From Bacteroidales bacterium (GTDB lineage: Bacteria; Bacteroidota; Bacteroidia; Bacteroidales; UBA932), in contig JAKSKC010000060.1 of the NCBI GenBank assembly GCA_024401945.1, positions 1-7,991 of the forward strand: a stretch of 7,991 bases of DNA, written 5' to 3'. This document shows, in pieces, positions 1 to 6,740 of this stretch (within the stretch, counting starts at the first letter, position 1; every line of letters starts with the position of its first letter). A program made the position numbers and the translations under genes. Under the pieces are notes generated by a model. It did no database searches. It was not told the origin of the DNA and saw only the letters and a list, made by a program, of their open reading frames with translations.

Positions 1-485
1 TAAGTGCGCGAGATGTCCGCTATCTTCACGGCAGTGACGTCGGTCTTGGCCCCGGAGCCCATGGAGCTGACAAATGGAATGCCCTCCGCCAGACAATGCT
101 GGATCAGCGCTATCTTGGGACTGAGGGTATCGATGGCGTCCACCAGGAAATCGGGATGTCCTACAGGGATGTCCCCTTCCTTTATGTACGAAGAGAGCGG
201 CGTCAGTCCGACATCAGGGTTTATGTCCCTGAGCCGTTCGCACAGGACTTCCACTTTGCTGCGGCCGACAGTGGAGTTGAGGGCGATGAGCTGACGGTTG
301 ATGTTGGAGACGCTCACGACGTCGGAATCGATCACTGTCAGGTGACCCACACCCGCACGTACCAGCATTTCGGCCGCCGCAGCCCCTACACCGCCTGCGC
401 CTACCACTACAACATGCGACTCCGACAGTTTTTTCAAGCCGTCGGAGCCTATAAGAAGTTCAGTGCGTTCCCTCCAGTCAGACAT
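1..485 (-). CDS. tcdA: tRNA threonylcarbamoyladenosine dehydratase TcdA (partial, C-terminus outside window)
   Basis: An E1-like (ThiF/MoeB superfamily) ATP-dependent enzyme. TcdA dehydrates and cyclises the t6A37 modification of ANN-decoding tRNAs in the cytoplasm. The 161 visible residues start at an ATG at 485. They show the nucleotide-binding GAGGVG at residues 29-34, the acidic pair D53/D55 after the second strand, the adenylation motif NINRQ at 61-65, and DAID at 116-119. The stretch around P90 (INPD) and the IPFVSSMGSGAK segment (136-147) align well from memory with E. coli TcdA (YgdL), better than with ThiF or MoeB. The window edge removes the rest (E. coli TcdA is about 270 residues), so the C-terminal half cannot be judged. 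No Shine-Dalgarno is visible before the ATG. It is divergent from mazG, with a promoter candidate at 536-567. Family assignment is firm; TcdA versus another E1-like paralogue is likely but not proven. Confidence 0.88.
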   Translation of the reverse strand, partial: MSDWRERTELLIGSDGLKKLSESHVVVVGAGGVGAAAAEMLVRAGVGHLTVIDSDVVSVSNINRQLIALNSTVGRSKVEVLCERLRDINPDVGLTPLSSYIKEGDIPVGHPDFLVDAIDTLSPKIALIQHCLAEGIPFVSSMGSGAKTDVTAVKIADISRT

Positions 486-522
486 TGGGATTGTAATGAT
501 GCGGACTGATTTTAAAATTTAC

Positions 523-530
523 TATTTTTG
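523..530 (+). promoter_or_regulatory. Candidate -7 element for mazG
   Basis: TATTTTTG at 523-530 fits TAnnTTTG exactly. Transcription would start near 535, about 20 nt before the mazG ATG. No convincing TTTG or TTG is found about 20 bp upstream (around 499-503), so the call rests on the -7 element and its position in an AT-rich gap. Confidence 0.38.
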
Positions 531-535
531 CGTTG

Positions 536-567
536 CAAAATTAACATTTATTTCGATGCACAGCAAG
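536..567 (-). promoter_or_regulatory. Bacteroidota-type promoter for tcdA
   Basis: Read on the minus strand, 543-536 is TAATTTTG, an exact match to the Bacteroidota -7 consensus TAnnTTTG. CTTG at 567-564 resembles the -33 TTTG element, with a 20-bp spacer as expected. The start of transcription would fall near 531, giving a leader of about 45 nt before the tcdA ATG. The -33 element lies inside codons 3-4 of mazG. Confidence 0.55.
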
Positions 568-1344
568 AGCGAAAAGATCGAAGCATTCGGACGGCTTCTG
601 GACATTATGGACGATCTGAGGGAGAAATGTCCCTGGAACGCGGAACAGACAAGGGAATCCATCCGGCCTATGACCGAGGAGGAGGTCTACGAACTTTCCG
701 ACGCCATACTCAAGGGAGACGTCGAGGCGGAATCAAAGGAGATAGGGGATATCCTGTATCATATGGTGTTCTATGCCCGGATGGCGCAGGAACGCGGTGA
801 ATACGACATCGCGGACTGCCTCGACAAGATATGCTCGAAAATGATATTCCGCCACCCGCACGTGTTCGCCCCCGACGGCGAGGCACCCAGCGCCAAGGAG
901 ATCGCGGACAGCTGGGAGATAATCAAGTCCAGGGAGAAAGGAGGCAACAGGACCGTGATGAGCGGCATTCCCGATGCCATGCCGGCCCTGCTCAAGGCAT
1001 TGTCAATGCAGGAGAAAGCCAGGGGATGCGGCTTCGACTGGGAGAAGCGCGAGGACGTCTGGGACAAGGTCCGCGAGGAGCTGGAAGAAGTTCTCGAGGC
1101 CTGCGGGGAAGGCGATCCCAGGCATATGGAGGAGGAGTTCGGAGACCTTCTCTTCGCGGTCATAAACGCATCGAGGCTGTACGGCATCGACCCCGAGGCG
1201 GCGCTCAGTTCAACCTGCTCGAAGTTCAGGAGGAGATTCACCTACCTGGAGGAAAACACCATAAAGAAAGGCATCAGCCTGAAGGATATGACACTGGCCC
1301 GGATGGACGCCATCTGGGACGAGGCCAAGGCCAAAGGGCTCTAG
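556..1344 (+). CDS. mazG: Nucleoside triphosphate pyrophosphohydrolase MazG
   Basis: A cytoplasmic all-alpha NTP pyrophosphatase that hydrolyses (d)NTPs to NMP and pyrophosphate; the E. coli enzyme has been linked to nucleotide-pool sanitation and to ppGpp level. The 262-residue product has two tandem MazG domains, as in the E. coli enzyme of similar length. The first has CPW (25-27), the metal-binding EExxE at 42-46 and ExxD at 62-65, followed by RHPHVF (99-104). The second has EELEE (174-178) and EEFGD (193-197). I chose the ATG at 556 because family homology begins there. The frame is open upstream to 463, but those extra 31 codons would run through the promoter region and do not look like MazG. 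There is no Shine-Dalgarno. It is divergent from tcdA, and its TAG stop overlaps that of the convergent serine hydrolase. Confidence 0.95.
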   Translation: MHSKSEKIEAFGRLLDIMDDLREKCPWNAEQTRESIRPMTEEEVYELSDAILKGDVEAESKEIGDILYHMVFYARMAQERGEYDIADCLDKICSKMIFRHPHVFAPDGEAPSAKEIADSWEIIKSREKGGNRTVMSGIPDAMPALLKALSMQEKARGCGFDWEKREDVWDKVREELEEVLEACGEGDPRHMEEEFGDLLFAVINASRLYGIDPEAALSSTCSKFRRRFTYLEENTIKKGISLKDMTLARMDAIWDEAKAKGL

Positions 1345-2564
1345 AACAGAGTTCTGGACGGCAGCAGATATGAATATTCCTCGTGGCAGCTGTCGCAGAG
1401 ATAACCGAGTCCGCTGGAAGAGAACCTCGCCCCCCTGTAATGACCGGAATTGGTGAGGACTATCCAGCACTCCCCGTCAGGGTAATATTTGATGAGCGCG
1501 TGCGTGGCGGCAAGGGTTCCTGTTCTTATCCAGCCGTTCTCCGGATTGGTGTCAAGCCATCCGAGGGAATATGTGTTCCTGTCGAAATAGCAGGTCATCT
1601 CCATCACGCTCTCGTTGGAGATGATGTCCTTCACTCCCGGTATCCCGTCTATGGAAGCCACGAAGCGGGCCAGTTCGGGAGTGGACGCCACCCAGGCACC
1701 GGCGCCTGACAGTCCCGTGATGTCATTGCCTCCGTAGCAACGCTCCACCATCCTCTTGCTGTCATTATATTCACGCGTTTCCCTGGATCCTGCCGGCATA
1801 TAGTACCTGGCCTCCCCGGGATAGCGGTCCTCGTAGTAATTGCCCGCGATATGCATATCGTAACATCCGGCCGGATGCAGCAGGTTCTTCTGCATCCACC
1901 CCTCATACTTCTGGCCGGTGACCTTCTCAATCACCAGACTGAGCAGATAGTATCCGAAGTTCGAATAGCTCTGCGAGGTTCCGGGGTAGAAGGCCAGACT
2001 CTCACTGAGGACACACCTTGCAATATCGGTGGGACCCGGGACCCTGTCAAGATGATAGAGTTCCTTCATCTGGAGGGATGAGAACATAGGGTCGCACAAA
2101 CCTTCGTCGAATCCGCCCTCGTGACGGAGGAGGTTCTCGACCGTTATTGCATAGATATCATGGTCCGTAATGACGCTGTCGAATTCGTCGATGATTCCGT
2201 CAGGACCGAAGACCCTGTCCTTTATGTCCAGCATGCCCATGTCCTGCAGGAGCATTATCCCTGCAGCCGTAAGGAGTTTAGACACCGAGGCCACGCGCAT
2301 GATGGTGCCGGGACGCATCTCCCTGCCGTTGTCCTCAATTCCAAATCCTTTTGAGAACAGCAGGGAATCATTTCTCATAACACTGATTGACAGACCTTTG
2401 AGTTCGGATCTCCTCATAAACTCGTTGATATGCACTTCCATATCGTTGAGTTCGGAGAAAGTGGACTCACGGTTCGTGAGATTCTTGTTCAACGGATGCT
2501 GCGCGAACGCCCCCGTCGTTACGAGAGCCGCGGCAACCAGCGTTATGAGGGTCCTTGGATTCAT
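1341..2564 (-). CDS. Exported class C beta-lactamase-type serine hydrolase
   Basis: A 407-residue member of the beta-lactamase/D-alanyl-D-alanine carboxypeptidase (Pfam Beta-lactamase, PF00144) superfamily. Residues 1-21 form a signal peptide (hydrophobic core, AFA then Q22), so the enzyme is probably periplasmic. The catalytic S93-V-S-K96 (SxxK) and Y200-S-N202 (YxN) are present. The third motif, usually KTG or HTG, reads R347-T-G349 followed by TLAAT. Members act on peptidoglycan peptides, esters or other amides; the substrate cannot be told here and resistance should not be assumed. The tail contains CDSCH at 390-394 (see findings). It is the last gene of the five-gene operon. Its ATG overlaps the kinase-like stop by 4 bp (ATGA), and a purine-rich GGAAAAAT precedes it. 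The stop lies inside the CTAG shared with mazG. Confidence 0.9.
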   Translation of the reverse strand: MNPRTLITLVAAALVTTGAFAQHPLNKNLTNRESTFSELNDMEVHINEFMRRSELKGLSISVMRNDSLLFSKGFGIEDNGREMRPGTIMRVASVSKLLTAAGIMLLQDMGMLDIKDRVFGPDGIIDEFDSVITDHDIYAITVENLLRHEGGFDEGLCDPMFSSLQMKELYHLDRVPGPTDIARCVLSESLAFYPGTSQSYSNFGYYLLSLVIEKVTGQKYEGWMQKNLLHPAGCYDMHIAGNYYEDRYPGEARYYMPAGSRETREYNDSKRMVERCYGGNDITGLSGAGAWVASTPELARFVASIDGIPGVKDIISNESVMEMTCYFDRNTYSLGWLDTNPENGWIRTGTLAATHALIKYYPDGECWIVLTNSGHYRGARFSSSGLGYLCDSCHEEYSYLLPSRTLF

Positions 2565-3172
2565 ATTTTTCCGGCTTTTCTGCCAAAGTCAATTATAAAA
2601 TCAGCCGTGCCTTCCATTCCGAGGATTGACGAATCTATGCACAGGTCATATCCGGCTGCCTTTCCCCAATGCTCGAAAGTGAAGAAATTATAGAATTCGG
2701 CACGGGCGCGGTCCCGTTTCTCTATTATTGCCTCAGCCTTTTCCGGAGACACGCCTTCCCTGCCTGCCACGAACTCCCTGCGTACCTCAAGAGGGGCGCA
2801 GATGAAAACGTCGAGGCAGTCCATATCCCTCAGGACATAATCTGCAGCCCTGCCTATGAAGATCGCATCGTTGTCAGCGGCTATGCCGCGTATAGCCTCA
2901 CTCTGGATCCTGAACAGTTCCGAATCGTTGAGAGCGCTCTGGGCGGAGCCGTATCTGTTGACCCCGAAAATGTTCGAAATACCCCAAAGGCGCCTTTTCT
3001 CGTCACTTTTCTCGAACAGGCTGGCGCTGAATCCGCTGTGCTCCGCAGCCTTGATGAGCAGTTCCCGGTCATACACCTTGATCCCCAGTTTATCCCCGAT
3101 GATTCCGGCTATGGTCCGGCCTCCGCTGCCGAACTGCCTTCCGATATTGATGATTACACGTTTTTCTGACAT
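2561..3172 (-). CDS. Cytidylate kinase-like family protein
   Basis: A 203-residue P-loop protein of the cytidylate kinase-like family (Pfam Cytidylate_kin2, PF13189), presumed cytoplasmic. An N-terminal beta strand leads into GRQFGSGGR at 11-19, a P-loop variant with Arg where classical Walker A has Lys; this is usual for the family. It is followed by a YDRELL segment (34-39), GRAADYVL (107-114), an Arg-rich lid-like stretch at 131-138, and the KRDRARAEFYNFF segment (152-164) ending in LCIDSS. True CMP kinases (Cmk) are somewhat longer and start differently, so I do not call it cmk. The physiological substrate of this family is unsettled. The start lies 2 bp after the exporter stop, and its own stop overlaps the hydrolase start, so it is translated as part of the operon. 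Confidence 0.87.
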   Translation of the reverse strand: MSEKRVIINIGRQFGSGGRTIAGIIGDKLGIKVYDRELLIKAAEHSGFSASLFEKSDEKRRLWGISNIFGVNRYGSAQSALNDSELFRIQSEAIRGIAADNDAIFIGRAADYVLRDMDCLDVFICAPLEVRREFVAGREGVSPEKAEAIIEKRDRARAEFYNFFTFEHWGKAAGYDLCIDSSILGMEGTADFIIDFGRKAGKI

Positions 3173-3174
3173 AT

Positions 3175-4575
3175 CTACTTTAATGAACTGCCCAGTGAAA
3201 CCGGTTCCTCCCCGTCCTTGAGCGCGGAGAACTTACGGAAAAGATTTATGATGAATATGGCTGAGACTACAATTGCCAGAGCGTCGGAAATAGGGAAACT
3301 GAGCCACACACCCTTCTCCTGTATATATCCGGGGAGGATATAGAGCACAGGAAGCAGGAAGAGCAGCTGGCGGCTGAGCGACAGGAAAACGGATATCTTC
3401 ACCATCCCGAGGCACTGGAACAGATTGGACGAGACGACGCTGAAGCCCACCAGGGCTATGGCGGAATTCATTATGCGGAGCCCGTTCGAAGCCAAGTCAA
3501 CCATCTGCGGGTCGGAGGTGAACAGGGTGACGGTGGCACGCGGGAGCAGTTCGCTGACAAGGAAGCACACCGTGGTAGTGATTATGGCGAAAATGGAGGC
3601 GAGGATGAATACCTTCTTCACCCTGCTGTATTGACGGGCACCGTAGTTGTACCCTGCGATAGGCTGCATTCCCTGATTGATTCCCATCACTATCATCACG
3701 AACATGAATGTAATCCTGTTCACGATACCATAGGCGCCTATGGCCAGGTCCCCGCCGTATTTGAGCAGTTGCTGGTTGATGAAAAGGGACACAATGCAGG
3801 CCGCGGCATTCATAAGGAAAGGCCCTACGCCGATTGCCAGGGACTGTCTTGCGACGCGCTTGTTAATCTGGAGGATAGGACGCGGGAAATGAGGGACCCT
3901 GTTCTTGTCGAGGAAGAACCTGAACGAATATGTGAGGGCCAGCAACTGGCAGAGGATGGTGGCAAGGGCGGCCCCCTTTATCCCCATATCGAGGACGAAG
4001 ATGAACAGAGGGTCCAGAATTGCATTCGATGTGACCGTGAACAGGGTCAGGCCCATCGCCGTGCGCGGGTTGCCGGAAGCCCTGATGACACCGTTGAGAC
4101 CGAAATACAGATGCGTGAAGACATTTCCGAAAAGGATTATCCTCATATAGTCCCGGGCAAACGGGAGCGTGTTTTCACTCGCCCCGAAGAATGTAAGTAT
4201 GGGGTCCAGGAAAATCAGCGATAAGATGGCGAATATGAGTCCTGTTATGATATTGAGGGACAGAAGGTTGGCAAGGACCTTACCGGCGCTGGCATAGTTC
4301 TTCTGTCCGAGGAGTACCGACACCATCGTCATCGCTCCCACCCCGACGAGGGTTCCGAGTGCTACGGAAAGGTTCATCAGCGGGAAGGTGACCGCAAGAC
4401 CTGAGATGGCATAGGAACCGACATCCTTTATGTGACCGATGTATATGCTGTCGACCACATTGTACAAAGAAGCCGCCGTCTGGGCTATGATGCCCGGCAC
4501 GGCGTACTTTCTCAACAGGACACCGACTTTCTCGGTTCCGAGTTCCAATGGCGCTGATCCGCTTCCTGCCATCAT
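3175..4575 (-). CDS. MATE family efflux transporter
   Basis: A 466-residue inner-membrane antiporter with about 12 hydrophobic segments in two homologous halves, the normal size and layout for MATE (MatE, PF01554). Family members export cationic drugs, dyes or metabolites in exchange for H+ or Na+. Recognisable signatures are YNVVDSIYIGH (38-48), an IRASGNPRT loop (164-172), and in the second half GINQGMQPIAGYNYGA (298-313). The pattern resembles the MepA-like branch more than NorM. Substrate and coupling ion cannot be read from the sequence. Its start overlaps the FKBP stop by 4 bp (ATGA) and a second ATG follows immediately, so the exact start could be either. The cytidylate kinase-like gene begins 2 bp after its stop. 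Confidence 0.93.
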   Translation of the reverse strand: MMAGSGSAPLELGTEKVGVLLRKYAVPGIIAQTAASLYNVVDSIYIGHIKDVGSYAISGLAVTFPLMNLSVALGTLVGVGAMTMVSVLLGQKNYASAGKVLANLLSLNIITGLIFAILSLIFLDPILTFFGASENTLPFARDYMRIILFGNVFTHLYFGLNGVIRASGNPRTAMGLTLFTVTSNAILDPLFIFVLDMGIKGAALATILCQLLALTYSFRFFLDKNRVPHFPRPILQINKRVARQSLAIGVGPFLMNAAACIVSLFINQQLLKYGGDLAIGAYGIVNRITFMFVMIVMGINQGMQPIAGYNYGARQYSRVKKVFILASIFAIITTTVCFLVSELLPRATVTLFTSDPQMVDLASNGLRIMNSAIALVGFSVVSSNLFQCLGMVKISVFLSLSRQLLFLLPVLYILPGYIQEKGVWLSFPISDALAIVVSAIFIINLFRKFSALKDGEEPVSLGSSLK

Positions 4576-5609
4576 TCTACGCTGAGCATCTCAATCTCAA
4601 AGGCCATCGGCGAATAACCGGGAACTATCGCTCCCAAATCCTCGGCTCCGTATCCCAGGGATGAATTGAACACTACGACGCCTTTTTCACCGACTCTCAT
4701 CCTGAATACTCCGAGCTTGAAACCGGTGATGAGGGCGGACTCGTCGCTTCCCATCGTCAATTCATCGTAAGTCTCCTTCCAGTTTATCTCCGCAGGTTCG
4801 TAAGCCGCGCCAGCGGAATAGATGTTGTGGACCTTTGCCGTATCCTTTATGGTGGTGTCGAACACCTGTCCATTGAGGAGACGTGCCACATATTCGATCT
4901 TGACCGTCTTGCCGTTCTCCGGCGTGGTGGTGTCAGAAGGCTCGACAAGCCTGTGGTAGTAGCATCCGTAAGCTATGGAATCCTTCGGCTCGACATCCGC
5001 GCCGTAGGCAGCGCGCAGGAAGTTGACGTCCTTGTTTATCTGATATTCATCAATGTCCGTCACCTGCTCGGTCACCTTGAGGTCGTAAATGTACGTGGCG
5101 CCGTCGGTATAGTTCTTCCTGTATTCATCCTCATTGGAGAATCTCGATACCGTGTTGAGCCACTGCGGCACCACCGCTTTCACCTTCTCCCCGATATTCA
5201 TCCCGGAAATGAGTTCCTCCAGGCCTGCGGCTATGTATCCCTCGCCCCTGTGCCAGAATCTGGCCCCATAGAAATTACATTCCTCGAATGTTCCGAGGCG
5301 CTGGTCCAGAATGATGTCCGTCGTACTTTGCACCTGTCCCTGATAGTTGCGTATAGTATATTCGACGTTGACGAACGGGTACATCTCGTCAGAACCTACA
5401 GGAACTGTCCCGGACTTGTCATCCTCGAGGATGTACGAACCGAGCGGAGTCTTGGTCCAGAGATACTCCGGATGCATTTCCTTCTGCACGTGGATCCAGG
5501 CATTCCACGCGTTTATATCCGAACTTCCATCGCTCTTGGGAGGCCGGGCGCAGGAATACAGCAACGCTCCGCAGAGCATTGGCAACAGTATGTATGATCT
5601 TTTATCCAT
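4572..5609 (-). CDS. Lipoprotein with two FKBP-type peptidyl-prolyl isomerase domains
   Basis: A 345-residue predicted lipoprotein. It has a basic N-terminus, a hydrophobic stretch, then LYSC at 17-20 with C20 as the lipidation site; Y at position -2 is slightly off the lipobox consensus. It would sit in the envelope and help proline isomerisation or folding of exported proteins. The C-terminal domain (about 234-345) has the clear FKBP pattern: VKIEYVARLLNGQVFDT (236-252), an ITGFKLGVFRMRVGEKG segment (294-310), GYG (319-321) and an IVPGYSPMAFEIEML ending. An earlier region (about 77-185) repeats the scheme, with EYTIRNYQGQV and GLEELISGMNIGEK (129-142), and looks like a more diverged FKBP domain. 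It begins 7 bp after the nrnA-like stop, with no Shine-Dalgarno. In flavobacteria a related FKBP (GldI) serves gliding, but nothing here indicates motility. Confidence 0.88.
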   Translation of the reverse strand: MDKRSYILLPMLCGALLYSCARPPKSDGSSDINAWNAWIHVQKEMHPEYLWTKTPLGSYILEDDKSGTVPVGSDEMYPFVNVEYTIRNYQGQVQSTTDIILDQRLGTFEECNFYGARFWHRGEGYIAAGLEELISGMNIGEKVKAVVPQWLNTVSRFSNEDEYRKNYTDGATYIYDLKVTEQVTDIDEYQINKDVNFLRAAYGADVEPKDSIAYGCYYHRLVEPSDTTTPENGKTVKIEYVARLLNGQVFDTTIKDTAKVHNIYSAGAAYEPAEINWKETYDELTMGSDESALITGFKLGVFRMRVGEKGVVVFNSSLGYGAEDLGAIVPGYSPMAFEIEMLSVE

Positions 5610-5616
5610 AATTCAT

Positions 5617-6639
5617 TCAAACGAGCGGCTGCAACTGCACGAATCGTGCCGCGCTCCTCTCAAGATATTCACATATTTCTTCCGCAGAACCGACATCCAC
5701 ACCGACCTCAAGACGTCCGCCCGCGGCCTGATCGTGTCCCCCTCCGTGGAATGACTCACTCATCATCACGTTGACTTTCAGTGGTTTCTTGCTCCGCGCG
5801 CTCACCCTGAAGCAATCATCTTCCTCTTTGAGAGTCACACTCATCCTCACCGAATCTATCTCCAGCGGGATATTGACAAGCCCCTCAAGTTCACCGTCCT
5901 CTATTCCGTACTTGAGAATATCGGACTTCCTTATGAGCATATAGGCGAGTCCGCCCTTTATGACCAGGTTGTCGGACAGTATGCCGGAGATGGCGCGCAC
6001 CCTGTTCTCGCGGCAGGAATTGAAAAGGCGGCCCACTATGCTGTCCCTGTCCACTCCGGCTTCCAGAAGTTCCGAAGCCATCCTAAGGGTGTCGGCAGTG
6101 GTTGAATTGGCGAAGTTATTTGTGTCGGTGGTCATTCCGGCCATCATACATTCGAGGGAGGCCTTTGGAATGAGGGACAGGTCCCCGCCGCATATCGCCC
6201 TCAGTATCCAGAACAGGACCTCGCAGCTTGACGAGGCCTCGGGATAGCTGAAAAGAAGGTCCACTTTTTCCGTATCGGTACCCGGGTGATGGTCCACCAC
6301 GATCCTGTACGCCTTGCAGGCCCTCATGGCCTCCTCATAGTCCGGATTGCGGTGCAGCGAGCGCATGTCGGTAATGACTAGAAGGTCGCAGGAATCCAGC
6401 AGGGAGGCATCCGTGGACATCTTCACCCCTTCGCATATGAACGCAAGGTTGCGCGGCACGCTCTCACAGTTGAGGAGGGTCACGTCGCAGCCGGGGATCG
6501 AGGCCAGATAGTGATGGAAAGCCGCCGCGCTGCCCAGGGCGTCACCGTCCGGACGCTTGTGTGTCACTATGACGACCCTTCCGGGTTTCGACAGAACACG
6601 GGACAGAGATACTATTTTTTCAGTGTTTATGCAGAGCAT
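5617..6639 (-). CDS. nrnA: DHH/DHHA1 phosphoesterase, NrnA-like oligoribonuclease/pAp phosphatase
   Basis: A cytoplasmic Mn-dependent phosphoesterase. NrnA-type enzymes degrade 2-5 nt RNAs to mononucleotides and often dephosphorylate 3'-phosphoadenosine 5'-phosphate (pAp). The 340-residue product has the DHH domain motifs H27-KRPDGD (metal ligands near H27, D31, D33), D91, D116-H-H118 and D172 in MTTDT. The DHHA1 substrate-binding motif GGGHDQAAGG is at 299-308. Length fits NrnA (about 310-345), not the longer RecJ. I chose the ATG at 6639. The frame extends to a TTG at 6663, but that codon lies inside the promoter -7 element and would lie upstream of the predicted transcript start. This is the first gene of the five-gene operon. 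Whether it also acts on pAp or cyclic dinucleotide products such as pGpG is not decidable from sequence. Confidence 0.9.
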   Translation of the reverse strand: MLCINTEKIVSLSRVLSKPGRVVIVTHKRPDGDALGSAAAFHHYLASIPGCDVTLLNCESVPRNLAFICEGVKMSTDASLLDSCDLLVITDMRSLHRNPDYEEAMRACKAYRIVVDHHPGTDTEKVDLLFSYPEASSSCEVLFWILRAICGGDLSLIPKASLECMMAGMTTDTNNFANSTTADTLRMASELLEAGVDRDSIVGRLFNSCRENRVRAISGILSDNLVIKGGLAYMLIRKSDILKYGIEDGELEGLVNIPLEIDSVRMSVTLKEEDDCFRVSARSKKPLKVNVMMSESFHGGGHDQAAGGRLEVGVDVGSAEEICEYLERSAARFVQLQPLV

Positions 6640-6660
6640 ACGGCGGATTTTTCCAGCACG

Positions 6661-6668
6661 CAAAATTA
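6661..6668 (-). promoter_or_regulatory. Candidate -7 element for the nrnA-led operon
   Basis: Minus-strand 6668-6661 reads TAATTTTG, an exact TAnnTTTG match. Transcription would start near 6656, leaving about 17 nt before the ATG at 6639. No clear TTTG lies about 20 bp upstream (6689-6692 reads AAAT on this strand); TTCG at 6696-6693 is a weaker, badly spaced candidate. This is the only promoter candidate I see for the five minus-strand genes. Confidence 0.45.
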
Positions 6669-6676
6669 ATAAAATT

Positions 6677-6708
6677 ATTGCATTATTTATTTCGAATTGC
6701 TAACTTTG
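6677..6708 (+). promoter_or_regulatory. Bacteroidota-type promoter for the pseudopilin-like gene and rsmD
   Basis: TAACTTTG at 6701-6708 matches TAnnTTTG exactly. ATTG at 6677-6680 supplies a -33-like TTG, with a 20-bp spacer. Transcription would start near 6713, giving an A-rich leader of about 28 nt before the ATG at 6741. It is the best-formed promoter in the window. It overlaps the footprint of the leftward promoter at 6661-6668. Confidence 0.6.
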
Positions 6709-6740
6709 TAGGGTTTGAAAATATCAAAAAACACTCAATA

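Noticed and set aside
1343..1355. Inverted repeat AGAAC-AGA-GTTCT between mazG and the hydrolase as a terminator
   Set aside because: The stem is only 5 bp, has little GC, no T-tract follows on either strand, and most of it is hydrolase coding sequence.
831..1373. A 180-codon plus-strand frame overlapping mazG
   Set aside because: Arg/Gly-rich out-of-frame translation of mazG that runs past the convergent stop. No start signal or family resemblance.
3631..4224. A 197-codon plus-strand open frame inside the MATE gene
   Set aside because: Antisense to a clear 12-helix exporter. The product is charged, has no recognisable domain, and looks like a complement artefact.
4827..5597. A 256-codon open frame on the plus strand opposite the FKBP lipoprotein gene
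   Set aside because: It lies wholly antisense to a well-supported gene, its translation shows no recognisable domain, and it has no promoter or ribosome binding site. It is best explained by the codon bias of the real gene.
6640..6663. Upstream extension of the nrnA-like gene to a TTG start at 6663
   Set aside because: That TTG is part of the TAATTTTG promoter element and would lie upstream of the predicted transcript start. The ATG at 6639 fits the family better.
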